The position numbers and the translations under genes are program-made. The notes under the pieces were generated by a model. The model did no database searches and was not told where the DNA came from. It saw only the letters and a list, made by a program, of their open reading frames with translations. A stretch of DNA of 64,000 nucleotides from Endoryza sp044226045. Lineage in GTDB: Bacteria; Bacteroidota; Bacteroidia; Chitinophagales; Chitinophagaceae. Below are positions 33,132 through 42,430 of this stretch, in pieces. Numbering within the stretch: the first letter of the stretch is position 1; every line of letters begins with the position of its first letter. The stretch lies in the NCBI GenBank assembly GCA_044226045.1, contig JBGAHR010000010.1, positions 1-64,000 of the forward strand, in the 5' to 3' direction.

Positions 33132-34058
33132 ATGAGTACCATCCTTAAAACTGAGAAGCTTTCGCATAGGTATAGCCAGGCATGGGCTATTCGTGATATC
33201 AACCTCGAAATTGATAAGAAGGGCGTTATTGGTTTGCTGGGATCAAATGGCGCAGGAAAGTCAACCACCATGAATATTCTTTGTGGTGTGTTGAACCAGA
33301 CCGAAGGAAACGTATATGTCAATGGCATCGACACAAGAAAAGATCCTAAGGCAGCCAGGAAACAGGTAGGCTTTCTTCCGCAAACACCGCCTTTGTATTC
33401 CGACCTCACCGTTGACGAATACCTGGGTTACGCTGCAGAATTGAGGCTGATCGAAAAGAAAAAAATAAAAACTTCCGTGGAAGAAGCGAAAGAGCGATGT
33501 GGTATTTCTCATTTCAGCTCGAGACTGATTAAAAATTTGTCGGGAGGCTACCGGCAACGGGTAGGTATCGCCCAGTCGATCATCCATAAGCCCTCTTTGG
33601 TGGTAATGGATGAACCTACCAACGGGCTTGATCCCAACCAGATCATTGAAACCAGGAAGTTGATTAAGGAGATCGGGCAGGAACATACGGTGCTTCTCTC
33701 TTCCCATATCCTTTCCGAAATTCATCTGCTCTGTCGGGAAATAATCATGATCGAAGGGGGGAGAGTGGTTTTTTCCGACACTATGGATGCCTTCAATAAT
33801 TACATGCAACCACAAAGCTTATTGCTGAGAATGGATAACCCGCCAGGTATTACCAGCTTCAGCGAAATACCGGGTGTGATGAAAGTGGAATTTTTAAATG
33901 AGCGCCAGGTTCGGATCTACTTCGATGGAAACGAAGAGATCGCAGAGCGCCTGATCACCGCCAGTGTTCATAGCGGGTGGCAACTCAGGGAAATTCAACT
34001 GGAAAAAGGGTTGCTGGATGATATTTTCAAGCAGCTTTCAAAGCAATCATATCAATAA
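33132..34058 (+). CDS. GldA-like ABC transporter ATP-binding protein
   Basis: A 308-residue ABC ATPase. Walker A is GLLGSNGAGKSTTM near residues 37-50, the Q-loop is GFLPQTPPLY, the signature motif is LSGGYRQR, Walker B is LVVMDEPTNGLDP, and the switch histidine is in LSSHIL. A C-terminal extension of about 90 residues is typical of GldA-type exporters. GldA with GldF and GldG forms a transporter needed for gliding motility in Flavobacterium; whether this organism glides is unknown. The gene is 10 bp ahead of the fused permease. The ATG at 33132 fits the family better than one four codons upstream. Confidence 0.88.
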   Translation: MSTILKTEKLSHRYSQAWAIRDINLEIDKKGVIGLLGSNGAGKSTTMNILCGVLNQTEGNVYVNGIDTRKDPKAARKQVGFLPQTPPLYSDLTVDEYLGYAAELRLIEKKKIKTSVEEAKERCGISHFSSRLIKNLSGGYRQRVGIAQSIIHKPSLVVMDEPTNGLDPNQIIETRKLIKEIGQEHTVLLSSHILSEIHLLCREIIMIEGGRVVFSDTMDAFNNYMQPQSLLLRMDNPPGITSFSEIPGVMKVEFLNERQVRIYFDGNEEIAERLITASVHSGWQLREIQLEKGLLDDIFKQLSKQSYQ

Positions 34059-34068
34059 GTGTAGTCTA

Positions 34069-36387
34069 ATGAGAATGATCTTAAAGATTTCGAGAACAGA
34101 ACTTCGCAACCTTTTTTACTCACCGGTGGCCTGGTTTTTAACCCTTGCATTCCTGGTTCAATGCGCCATCTTTTATACATATGCGCTTGCTCCGTTTGCA
34201 AAATGGCAGGATATTGTGTTGCGGAATGACCCCAAGTTTAAGGGGTTTGATGTTTCTATAACACAGCTGTTATTTCTTAACCCCAGTGGAATATTCAGTA
34301 ACGTTTTGCAAAACCTGTATTTGTTTGTTCCCCTGTTAACGATGGGAGTCATCAGCCGGGAAACGAACAATGGCACTATAAAACTGCTCTATTCATCTCC
34401 GGTCTCTACCCCCCAGATTGTTTTTGGGAAGTACCTGGCGATTATGGGGTATAATTTATTGCTGGTCTGCGTATTGGGAATTTTTTTGGTATCCGGATTT
34501 TTTAATATTCGCGTACCCGATTACGGTATTTTACTTTCCGCAGTGCTGGGGTTTTATCTGTTGATCTGCGCCTATACGGCGATCGGCATGTTTATGTCGT
34601 GTCTGAGTAACTACCAGATCGTGTCAGCCATTGGCTGTTTTACCATCATATTTGTTCTGAGTCGCATTGGCGGATTGTGGCAGCAATACGATTTTGTAAG
34701 AGACCTGACCTATTTTCTTTCTATTTCGGGCAGAGCGTCCAAGATGCTCAGAGGACTGATTACGACCAATGACATTATATATTTTTTGGTGATCGTTTAC
34801 CTGTTTTTGAGTTTCACCTTACTCAGGCTAAAGGCTACCCGTACCTTGAGTCCCTGGTATGTCAGAATGGGTAAATACATGGCAGTCGTTCTGTCGGCAT
34901 TGGTCATAGGATACGTCACTTCACGTCCCGGACTGATCGGTTATTTCGATGCCACTGCGGATGATATTAACACGCTGCATCCAAATACACAGAAAATAAT
35001 TGCTGAATTGGGGGATGAACCGCTGGAGGTAACCCTGTATACCAACCTGCTGGGTAGCAATGTCCGGCTGGGTCTTCCCGAGAACCGTAATGACTATATA
35101 TGGAATCTGTGGGAACCTTACCTGCGATTTAAACCCAATATTCAATTCCGGTATGAATACTACTACGACAATGATGAGAATGACAGCACCCTGTTTAAAA
35201 GATTCCCGGGAAAGAACCTGAAACATATTGCCCGTGAAATGGCCGAAGGCTTTGATGTGAACCTCGCGGACTTTCAAACACCTGCCGACATGCGGAAAAA
35301 GATCGACCTGCGTTCGGAAAACTTCCGGCTGGTGATGAAATTGAATTACAAAGGGCGTACGACTTTTTTACGCACGTTCGATGACGGTATATTATGGCCG
35401 GAAGAGCAGCAGATAGCAGCAGCTTTTAAAAGACTGTTGCAGGCAAAAATGCCGAAGGTGGTGTTCGTAACAGGTAACCTCGAAAGAGATATTTTTAAAA
35501 AGGGAGAAAGGGAGTACCGGATTCATACAGTTGAAAAAGTTTACCGGTATTCGCTGATCAACGTTGGCTTTGATACGGACACCTTGTCGCTCGAGTCGAA
35601 TGATATTCCTACGGATATATCAGCGTTGGTATTGGCGGATCCAAAAACGGATCTGAGTCCGGTTGCTATCGGAAGACTGCAGCAATACATCAGCAAGGGA
35701 GGGAACCTGCTTATCCTGGGTGAGCCCGGAAAGCAGGCGAAGCTTAATCCCGTATTGAAACAATTGGGGTTACAATTCATGGATGGAGTGATTGTTCAAC
35801 CCACCCGTGATGAAATGCCTCATATGGTGAAGTCGTATGTTACCGGGTTCGGAGCGGCACTGGCCGATGAATACCAGTTGATGATGCTTCGCGATGGAGG
35901 AGATAGTGTTAAGATCCTGATGCCGGGAGCTATGCCGATCGACCGATCCGGAGATTCAGGGTTTGTTGTTGAAAATGTTTTATCCACCCTTGAGAATAAA
36001 TCCTGGTTGAAAGCAGGAGCGCTGGTTGTCGATTCTGCCGCGCCGGTGTTTGAACCCTCAAAAGGCGATATCCGCCTCCCATCTTTCCAAACTGCGGTGG
36101 CGTTGACCCGAACTGTTGACCAAAAGCAGCAACGGGTGGTGGTTTGCGGAGATGCCGATTTTCTGTGTAATACAAGAGTGGTCAGCCATTTTCTGGGAAG
36201 GGCTTTTTACAGCTGGATGGACTATGGCAAGTTTCCCATTTATACTCCACGGCCGATTCCCGAAGATGACCTGTTGACGGTTACCTATGCAGGCGCCCAA
36301 ACGATGATCATTGTTTACGTATGGGTACTGCCGGCATTGCTGCTGATTTTTGGATCCGTGCTGTTAATCCGTCGAAAACGACAATAA
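34069..36387 (+). CDS. GldF-GldG fusion ABC permease
   Basis: A 772-residue protein joining two usually separate components. Residues about 1-245 form an ABC-2 permease of the GldF type, with six helices starting ELRNLFYSPVAWFLTLAFLV, and a cytoplasmic-side TNNGTIKLLYSSPVS block. Another helix near 265-285 (YMAVVLSALVIGYVT) leads into a large extracytoplasmic GldG-type domain, with a LLILGEPGKQAKLNPVLKQL segment, and the chain ends with a last helix (VYVWVLPALLLIFGSVLLI) and RRKRQ. The ATG at 34069 follows the ATPase stop by 10 bp. It could be the membrane part of a gliding or export transporter. Confidence 0.85.
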   Translation: MRMILKISRTELRNLFYSPVAWFLTLAFLVQCAIFYTYALAPFAKWQDIVLRNDPKFKGFDVSITQLLFLNPSGIFSNVLQNLYLFVPLLTMGVISRETNNGTIKLLYSSPVSTPQIVFGKYLAIMGYNLLLVCVLGIFLVSGFFNIRVPDYGILLSAVLGFYLLICAYTAIGMFMSCLSNYQIVSAIGCFTIIFVLSRIGGLWQQYDFVRDLTYFLSISGRASKMLRGLITTNDIIYFLVIVYLFLSFTLLRLKATRTLSPWYVRMGKYMAVVLSALVIGYVTSRPGLIGYFDATADDINTLHPNTQKIIAELGDEPLEVTLYTNLLGSNVRLGLPENRNDYIWNLWEPYLRFKPNIQFRYEYYYDNDENDSTLFKRFPGKNLKHIAREMAEGFDVNLADFQTPADMRKKIDLRSENFRLVMKLNYKGRTTFLRTFDDGILWPEEQQIAAAFKRLLQAKMPKVVFVTGNLERDIFKKGEREYRIHTVEKVYRYSLINVGFDTDTLSLESNDIPTDISALVLADPKTDLSPVAIGRLQQYISKGGNLLILGEPGKQAKLNPVLKQLGLQFMDGVIVQPTRDEMPHMVKSYVTGFGAALADEYQLMMLRDGGDSVKILMPGAMPIDRSGDSGFVVENVLSTLENKSWLKAGALVVDSAAPVFEPSKGDIRLPSFQTAVALTRTVDQKQQRVVVCGDADFLCNTRVVSHFLGRAFYSWMDYGKFPIYTPRPIPEDDLLTVTYAGAQTMIIVYVWVLPALLLIFGSVLLIRRKRQ

Positions 36388-36398
36388 AAGCAACTATC

Positions 36399-37721
36399 AT
36401 GAAATTCCATTCAGACGATCAAACCATCGATGACCTCCGGATTTTTGGAAAGAATAACCAGGGTGGTTTATTCGACCTGTATAACCAGACCTGCACACGT
36501 GGTGGAGAGAAACTATTGAAAGAGATGTTCCTCGCGCCCTTGTCGGATCGCACCGCCATTCAATGGAGGAGCAATACAATAGAGCATTTTGCAAAACAGG
36601 AAGTCAAATTTCCATTTGATCCAACAGTATTTGATTTTATAGAAAAATACCTGGCTGATTCAGCGTCTGAAGTTCATACCAGGCTGAGCGATCGGGATAT
36701 CCAGAACGGTGTATTGGCGGTACTTGAATTTTTAAGATTGACAAAAGCGCTGATTGATTCAAATGAGGTACGTTCCAATATCGCCTTTGTCAGTGAGCGG
36801 GAGAAAATGGCAGACATACTGAGGGATCCGGCCTTTGAACCCGCTTTCCTGGAGAATACAAAGGGTAAAATGTCTTATAGTGCAGTGACTGCCTTTGATA
36901 TCCTGTTTCGTGTACGGGAAAGGGGCAAGATCAGGATCATATTGGGGTATACCTATCAGTTAGATGTTTATTTATCTGTAGCCAGCCTGGCCAGAGCGAA
37001 GAGTTTTGTTTTTCCCAAGGCACTCGAGAAAGGTATGGGATATTTAAATATGGAGGGTGTATATCATCCGGAGCTGAAACAGCCCGTTCGAAATGATATC
37101 CTGTTTGCCCGGGAGAAGAATGTGATGTTCCTAACAGGCGCCAACATGGCAGGGAAATCTACTTTATTGAGGTCTGTCAGTACGGCTGTGTATATCGCGC
37201 ATATAGGCTTCCCCGTTGCAGCCCGATCCATGGAGTTTTCTGTACTCGACGGATTGTATACAACGATCAATCTGCCCGACAACCTGGGTGCAGGAGCCAG
37301 TCATTTTTATGCGGAAGTACTTCGCCTGAAAAAGATTGTCGGTGAACTGCAAAAGGGAAGATCACTGTTTGTGGTATTTGATGAGCTGTTTCGCGGAACC
37401 AACGTAAAAGATGCACAGGAAGCAACGGTGGCGGTAACTACCGGTTTCTCCGGAAAAAAATCAAGTTTGTTTGTCATCTCCTCTCACATTGTGGAAGCCG
37501 CGGAACAGATGACCCATGACAAGGGTATTTTCTTTGAACATTTGCCCACTTCCATGAATGGCAGCACTCCATCCTATACTTACAGGCTGAAAAAGGGTAT
37601 TACCGGAGATCGTCATGGAATGGTTATTATCAGGAATGAAGGTATCCTGGAAATATTGAAGGAGGGGCTTAGAAAGACAAATGTGCAGAAAAATGACATT
37701 CTCAATCTCAAAGCTATTTAA
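36399..37721 (+). CDS. MutS-like ATPase, copy 1
   Basis: A 440-residue protein related to the core and ATPase domains of MutS. It lacks the N-terminal mismatch-binding domain with its Phe-x-Glu motif, and it is less than half the length of MutS (about 850 residues). The lever/clamp helical part spans about 1-230. The ATPase has Walker A GANMAGKST, Walker B LFVVFDELFRGTNVKDA, and the MutS block DNLGAGASHFYAEVLRLKK. Such short proteins in Bacteroidota form their own family of unknown role, unlikely to do ordinary mismatch repair. It is followed 5 bp later by a paralogue. Confidence 0.88.
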   Translation: MKFHSDDQTIDDLRIFGKNNQGGLFDLYNQTCTRGGEKLLKEMFLAPLSDRTAIQWRSNTIEHFAKQEVKFPFDPTVFDFIEKYLADSASEVHTRLSDRDIQNGVLAVLEFLRLTKALIDSNEVRSNIAFVSEREKMADILRDPAFEPAFLENTKGKMSYSAVTAFDILFRVRERGKIRIILGYTYQLDVYLSVASLARAKSFVFPKALEKGMGYLNMEGVYHPELKQPVRNDILFAREKNVMFLTGANMAGKSTLLRSVSTAVYIAHIGFPVAARSMEFSVLDGLYTTINLPDNLGAGASHFYAEVLRLKKIVGELQKGRSLFVVFDELFRGTNVKDAQEATVAVTTGFSGKKSSLFVISSHIVEAAEQMTHDKGIFFEHLPTSMNGSTPSYTYRLKKGITGDRHGMVIIRNEGILEILKEGLRKTNVQKNDILNLKAI

Positions 37722-37726
37722 CCAAG

Positions 37727-39043
37727 ATGAAGTTCTACATAGACAGGCAGACAATTGAAGAACTCAACCTGATGGGGAAATTCCGGCAGGGCTCAGTGTA
37801 TCACTTATTCAACCAGGTAAAAAGCAGGGGTGCAGAGAAACTGCTGGAGGAAATGTTCCAGGAGCCATTTTTACATCCGGATGACATCAACCAAAGAACA
37901 CAGGTATTCAGTTGTTTTCAGCAGGTGAAACCTGAATTCCCTTTTGATGTACAGCAATTGACGTTGATGCGCGATTACCTGGATGACAGCTCCGGCAGCA
38001 ACCCGGTGATGGTGTTGGCCAAAACGGTTGTCAGCAGGTGTCTGTCGGCCCTTACCCATGATGAGCAATACAAGAAGACTGTTCAGGGATTGCAGGCAAC
38101 GATTGTAACACTCAGCAGCTGCTACTATTTCATCGATGTATCTGGCGAGCTGTTGGAAAATGGCTGGAATGGTATTGGAAGAATGAAAGCGATCCTTTCT
38201 GATTTACGCCTGATAAAACTCGGCAATACGGATATCTATAAAGGTCTTACGCTTCGTTCGCTCGCACATTATGACCATTTGCTGAGGAATCGACTGAGGA
38301 ATCAATTGAATGATCTCCTGTTGCTCATTTATGAATTGGATGTAAATATTACAGTGAGTACGGTGGCCCGAACCAGGCGATTCAACTATGCAACGGCATT
38401 GCCGGCGGAAAAAAACTGTTTTAAGGCGACCAACCTGTTTCATCCCTGTTTGCAAAAAGCGATTGGAAATGAAATATGCCTGAATGAGAAGAATAATATG
38501 CTTTTTTTGACCGGCGCGAATATGGCTGGTAAGTCGACCTGGATGAAAACCGTGGGGATAAATCTTTACCTCGCGCAAATGGGATTTCCGGTTGCAGCAG
38601 ACAGCCTGGAGTTTTCTGTTCGGGAAGGCCTGTATACCTCCATTAATGTATCTGATAATATCAGTCTCGGCTATAGTCATTTTTATGCCGAAGTGAGGAG
38701 GGTTAAGGAGGCTGCACAGGCCGTTGCCTCGGGAAAGAGGCTGATGTTGATGTTCGATGAGCTGTTCAAGGGTACCAATGTGAAGGACGCCTACGATGGA
38801 ACCCTGGCAGTCAGCATTGGTTTCGCCGAATATAGAAATTGTCTCTTTATTGTTTCTACCCATATTATTGAAGTTGGCGTAGAGCTCAGGAAATACAGCA
38901 ATATCCGGTTTGCCTATATGCCTACGGTGATGAAAGGAAACATACCGCAGTACACTTATCAATTAAAGGAAGGGATCACGGAAGACCGGCAGGGGATGAT
39001 GATAATAAGAAATGAAGGCATCCTGGAGATGATACAATCCTGA
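37727..39043 (+). CDS. MutS-like ATPase, copy 2
   Basis: A 438-residue paralogue of the preceding gene, with the same opening (RQTIEELNLMGKFRQGSVYHLF against QTIDDLRIFGKNNQGGLFDL), Walker A GANMAGKST, the DNISLGYSHFYAEVRRVKEA block and Walker B LMLMFDELFKGTNVKDAYDG. It also lacks the mismatch-recognition domain. The two proteins are strongly diverged yet keep their motifs and order, which suggests an obligate heterodimer like MutSalpha or the MSH4-MSH5 pair. Both the 5-bp spacing and the shared layout support one mRNA. The downstream neighbours are metabolic. Confidence 0.88.
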   Translation: MKFYIDRQTIEELNLMGKFRQGSVYHLFNQVKSRGAEKLLEEMFQEPFLHPDDINQRTQVFSCFQQVKPEFPFDVQQLTLMRDYLDDSSGSNPVMVLAKTVVSRCLSALTHDEQYKKTVQGLQATIVTLSSCYYFIDVSGELLENGWNGIGRMKAILSDLRLIKLGNTDIYKGLTLRSLAHYDHLLRNRLRNQLNDLLLLIYELDVNITVSTVARTRRFNYATALPAEKNCFKATNLFHPCLQKAIGNEICLNEKNNMLFLTGANMAGKSTWMKTVGINLYLAQMGFPVAADSLEFSVREGLYTSINVSDNISLGYSHFYAEVRRVKEAAQAVASGKRLMLMFDELFKGTNVKDAYDGTLAVSIGFAEYRNCLFIVSTHIIEVGVELRKYSNIRFAYMPTVMKGNIPQYTYQLKEGITEDRQGMMIIRNEGILEMIQS

Positions 39044-39046
39044 TAG

Positions 39047-39063
39047 GAACCTATAGGTTCTTT
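39047..39063 (+). terminator. Possible weak terminator after the MutS-like pair
   Basis: GAACCTATAGGTTC (39047-39060) is a 14-bp palindrome that can form a 5-bp hairpin with a TATA loop and is followed by only TTT. It is short, so it may not terminate. Confidence 0.3.
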
Positions 39064-39115
39064 CGGATGCTTTGCTGAATAAGGCTATGCTTAATTAATC
39101 TTTCACTCAAATATT

Positions 39116-39883
39116 ATGAAACAGGCTATCTACGACATTCTATTGTTGTTTATCATTACTATTGGCAGGTACTTTGTTATTGCAGGCGCGGGCTTTGTTG
39201 TTTTTTACAAATTACTGGCCGGTCGGTTTGAAAAGTCAAAGATCCAGGTTCGAAAGGCTGCGAACGGACAGTTTATTAAGGAAATGTTTCACTCGTCTCT
39301 GTCGAGCATGGCGCTGGCTATTACGGGTTATATTGCTGTTTGGGGGCCTTTGGCAAAGTATACAATGGTGTATAACGGAATTTTTGATCGCCCCTTGTGG
39401 TGGTTACCGGTCAGCCTGGTGCTCTGTTTCCTGATTCACGATACCTATTTTTACTGGATTCACCGGGCGATGCATCACAGGAAGCTTTTTTCACTCACGC
39501 ACCTGGTGCACCACGAATCCACCAATCCTTCGCCCTGGACTTCCTACTCCTTTCACATCCTGGAGGCATTCCTGGAAGGCGCCGTGATCATTTTGCTGGT
39601 GTTCGTTATGCCACTGCATCCTTCCATCGTAATGATTTTCGCCTTTGCCTCTTTTTTTGTGAATGTGTACGGACACCTGGGTTACGAAATAATGCCTAAG
39701 CAGTTTCGTCATACCTGGCTGTTTGAATTTATTAACACATCCAGTTACCACAATCTTCACCATCATAAATATAAAGGCAATTACGGTCTGTATTTCAGAT
39801 TCTGGGACCGGTTATTGGGAACCGAGAACCCCGATTATGTGCGGGAGTATGACCGTATTCAACAAAAAAGATTTGGCAAGTAG
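39116..39883 (+). CDS. Fatty acid hydroxylase / sterol desaturase family protein
   Basis: A 255-residue membrane protein with four or five helices. The diiron-binding histidine clusters are HDTYFYWIHRAMHH near 116-129, HLVHHESTNPSPW near 137-149 and HNLHHHKYKGNYGLYFRFWD near 215-234, all at normal spacing. The family uses di-iron and oxygen to hydroxylate or desaturate lipids. The exact lipid is not predictable. Transcribed on its own, 72 bp after the MutS-like pair and 58 bp before PEP synthase. Confidence 0.9.
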   Translation: MKQAIYDILLLFIITIGRYFVIAGAGFVVFYKLLAGRFEKSKIQVRKAANGQFIKEMFHSSLSSMALAITGYIAVWGPLAKYTMVYNGIFDRPLWWLPVSLVLCFLIHDTYFYWIHRAMHHRKLFSLTHLVHHESTNPSPWTSYSFHILEAFLEGAVIILLVFVMPLHPSIVMIFAFASFFVNVYGHLGYEIMPKQFRHTWLFEFINTSSYHNLHHHKYKGNYGLYFRFWDRLLGTENPDYVREYDRIQQKRFGK

Positions 39884-39941
39884 CAGGTAAATAAACGGAT
39901 GGGTAAAAGGATTTCTCAATCATAGTAAACATATCCAGAAA

Positions 39942-42377
39942 ATGAAAAAGGAAAGATTTGTTTTGGGTCTTACAGAAGTAGGCCTGGATGATATCGGTAT
40001 CGCTGGCGGAAAGAACGCCTCCCTCGGGGAAATGATCAACAATCTCTCCGGTCTCGGGATCCGTATTCCGGATGGATTCATTATAACCGTGGATGCTTTT
40101 CGGTTGTTTGTAGAAGTGAACCAACTGGGTGAAAAGATCCAGGAGCTTGTAAAAGGAATCGATTTCAATAGTGTGGAATCACTCAGAAGGGGAGGGTTAC
40201 AGATCAGGCAGTTGATCAGAAATGCAAGATTTCCGTCGGAGCTCAGTACCGTCATCATTGATGAGTACAGGAACTTGTCTGCAAAATTCAACCAGGAGAT
40301 CACAGACGTTGCCGTACGGTCCTCTGCAACCGCGGAAGATTTACCCGATGCCAGCTTTGCGGGTCAGCAGGAAACATATTTGAATGTCAGAGGCCCTGCT
40401 GCGCTTATGGATGCAGTCAGAAACTGTTTTGCTTCTCTTTTCACAGACAGAGCCATTTCCTATCGCGAAGGACTAGGGTATGATCATTTTTCAATCGGGT
40501 TATCAGTCTGTGTGCAAAAGATGGTAAGGTCGGACCTCGGCATTTCCGGCGTTGCGTTTTCGTTGGATACCGAATCGGGTTTTAAAGATGTTGTGCTGAT
40601 CAATGCTTCTTATGGATTAGGAGAGATGCTGGTTCAGGGTAGCGTGTCACCGGATGAATACATGGTATTTAAACCGCTCGTTGGCGATCAGTTCAGACCG
40701 ATTATAGAGAAGAAGCTGGGGGCGAAGGATAAGATGATGATCTATGGCGATGATCCCGATGAAAGAGTAAAGATCATTCCAACCGACCGGCTGGCTCAGC
40801 AGCGATTCTGCCTGAGCGATGAGAATGTGTTACGCCTGGCCGAATGGGTTACAAAAATTGAATCCTACTATTCAAAGAGGAAAGGCGCCTGGTGTCCGAT
40901 GGATGTGGAATGGGCGATCGATGGATTGAGCCAGGAGTTATATATTCTGCAGGCCAGACCGGAAACCGTTCATTCGCGGAAGCCTCGTCACTCCATCTCA
41001 CAATTGGTGATGGATAAGAACCAGTCGTTTGAGGTCCTGTTAAAGGGAATTGCAGTAGGCGACAAAATTGGTTCCGGAAAAGTGAATATCATGTATTCGC
41101 TCGATAAAAGAACTGCTGATGCACATGAGTTCCAAACCGGTGATATCCTGGTAACTGATATGACGGATCCCGATTGGGAGCCCATCATGAAAAAGGCCGC
41201 CGCAATTATTACCAATAAAGGAGGCAGAACCTGTCATGCGGCGATTGTAGCCCGTGAAATGGGAGTGCCGGCCATTGTGGGTTGCGGAAATGCAACAGAT
41301 ATCTTGCAGAATGGTCAGGAAATAACAGTTTCCTGTGCAGAGGGTGACCAGGGACTTGTTTACAAAGGATTGCTTTCTTATTCCACCCTGGATATCAATC
41401 TCGATGAACTACCGGATATTTCCACTTCATTGATGTTTAATGTCGGTTCTCCGGCTATCGCTTTTAACTATACCAATTTACCGAACAAAGGGGTGGGGCT
41501 GGCAAGAGAGGAATTCATTATTAATACTTACATACAGGTTCATCCCCTTGCTTTGCTGAATCATCAATCCCTGGGAGATGCTGAACTCAGCGAGGCAATC
41601 GGGAAATTGACCAGGGGATATGACAACGAACAGGATTATTTCATCAGCAAATTATCTTATGGTATTGGACGCATCGCCGCTGCATACTATCCTTCGAAAG
41701 TAATTGTACGTTTCTCCGACTTCAAAAGCAATGAGTATTACAATTTGCTGGGAGGAAAGTATTTTGAACCCAACGAAGAAAACCCGATGATCGGATGGAG
41801 GGGCGCCTCCCGATATTACAGTCCGGAGTTCAAGAATGCATTCGCCCTGGAGTGCCGGGCGATCAGGAAAGTACGGGAGGAAATGGGTTTAAAGAATGTT
41901 GTTGTGATGGTTCCCTTTTGCCGCACTGTGGATGAATTGATCAAGGTTAAAAAAGTGATGCGCGAATATGGACTGATTCGTGGACAGAACGGTCTTGAAG
42001 TTTACCTGATGGCTGAACTGCCGAGCAATATTATCCTGGCTGAAAAGTTTGCCGATTATGTGGATGGCTTCTCCATTGGATCCAACGACCTCACGCAGTT
42101 GGTGCTGGGGCTCGACAGGGATTCCTCGCTGGTGGCACACCTGTACGACGAACGCAATGAGGCCGTGAAGGAGATGATCAGCTCATTGATTCTCGTTGCC
42201 CGGCAGGCAAAAGTTAAGGTTGGCATATGCGGACAAGGTCCATCCGATTTTCCGGATTTCACACAGTTCCTGGTAGAGCAGGGAATTGACAGTATCTCCG
42301 TTACCCCCGACTCGGCCATTAAAACGATTTATGCCATCGCGGAAGTGGAAGCACGATTATTGAAAATTGCTACGTGA
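39942..42377 (+). CDS. ppsA: Phosphoenolpyruvate synthase
   Basis: An 811-residue enzyme that turns pyruvate and ATP into PEP, AMP and phosphate, the committed gluconeogenic step from pyruvate. The N-terminal PPDK-type ATP-grasp domain spans about 1-350 (GGKNASLGEMINNL, RSSATAEDLPDASFAGQQET). The mobile domain carries the phospho-histidine H432 in GGRTCHAAIVAREMG. The C-terminal PEP/pyruvate-binding barrel includes FGFSIGSNDLTQ-like and VGICGQGPSDFPDF segments. The length matches the usual 790-810 residues. No regulatory PSRP (DUF299) gene is beside it. It is followed by a good terminator. Confidence 0.95.
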   Translation: MKKERFVLGLTEVGLDDIGIAGGKNASLGEMINNLSGLGIRIPDGFIITVDAFRLFVEVNQLGEKIQELVKGIDFNSVESLRRGGLQIRQLIRNARFPSELSTVIIDEYRNLSAKFNQEITDVAVRSSATAEDLPDASFAGQQETYLNVRGPAALMDAVRNCFASLFTDRAISYREGLGYDHFSIGLSVCVQKMVRSDLGISGVAFSLDTESGFKDVVLINASYGLGEMLVQGSVSPDEYMVFKPLVGDQFRPIIEKKLGAKDKMMIYGDDPDERVKIIPTDRLAQQRFCLSDENVLRLAEWVTKIESYYSKRKGAWCPMDVEWAIDGLSQELYILQARPETVHSRKPRHSISQLVMDKNQSFEVLLKGIAVGDKIGSGKVNIMYSLDKRTADAHEFQTGDILVTDMTDPDWEPIMKKAAAIITNKGGRTCHAAIVAREMGVPAIVGCGNATDILQNGQEITVSCAEGDQGLVYKGLLSYSTLDINLDELPDISTSLMFNVGSPAIAFNYTNLPNKGVGLAREEFIINTYIQVHPLALLNHQSLGDAELSEAIGKLTRGYDNEQDYFISKLSYGIGRIAAAYYPSKVIVRFSDFKSNEYYNLLGGKYFEPNEENPMIGWRGASRYYSPEFKNAFALECRAIRKVREEMGLKNVVVMVPFCRTVDELIKVKKVMREYGLIRGQNGLEVYLMAELPSNIILAEKFADYVDGFSIGSNDLTQLVLGLDRDSSLVAHLYDERNEAVKEMISSLILVARQAKVKVGICGQGPSDFPDFTQFLVEQGIDSISVTPDSAIKTIYAIAEVEARLLKIAT

Positions 42378-42397
42378 CAGTGTTTGGTTTTGTTATA

Positions 42398-42430
42398 AGG
42401 TGAACCTTTCCAGGTTCACCTTTATTTTTT
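42398..42430 (+). terminator. Terminator of ppsA
   Basis: AGGTGAACCT (42398-42407), loop TTCC, AGGTTCACCT (42412-42421) is a perfect 10-bp stem followed by TTATTTTTTAT on the plus strand. The minus-strand efflux adaptor ends at 42422, within the tail; on that strand no T-run follows. Confidence 0.85.

Noticed and set aside
38204..38962. 252-codon antisense frame in the second MutS-like gene
   Set aside because: The sense frame has all MutS motifs, and the antisense product has none.
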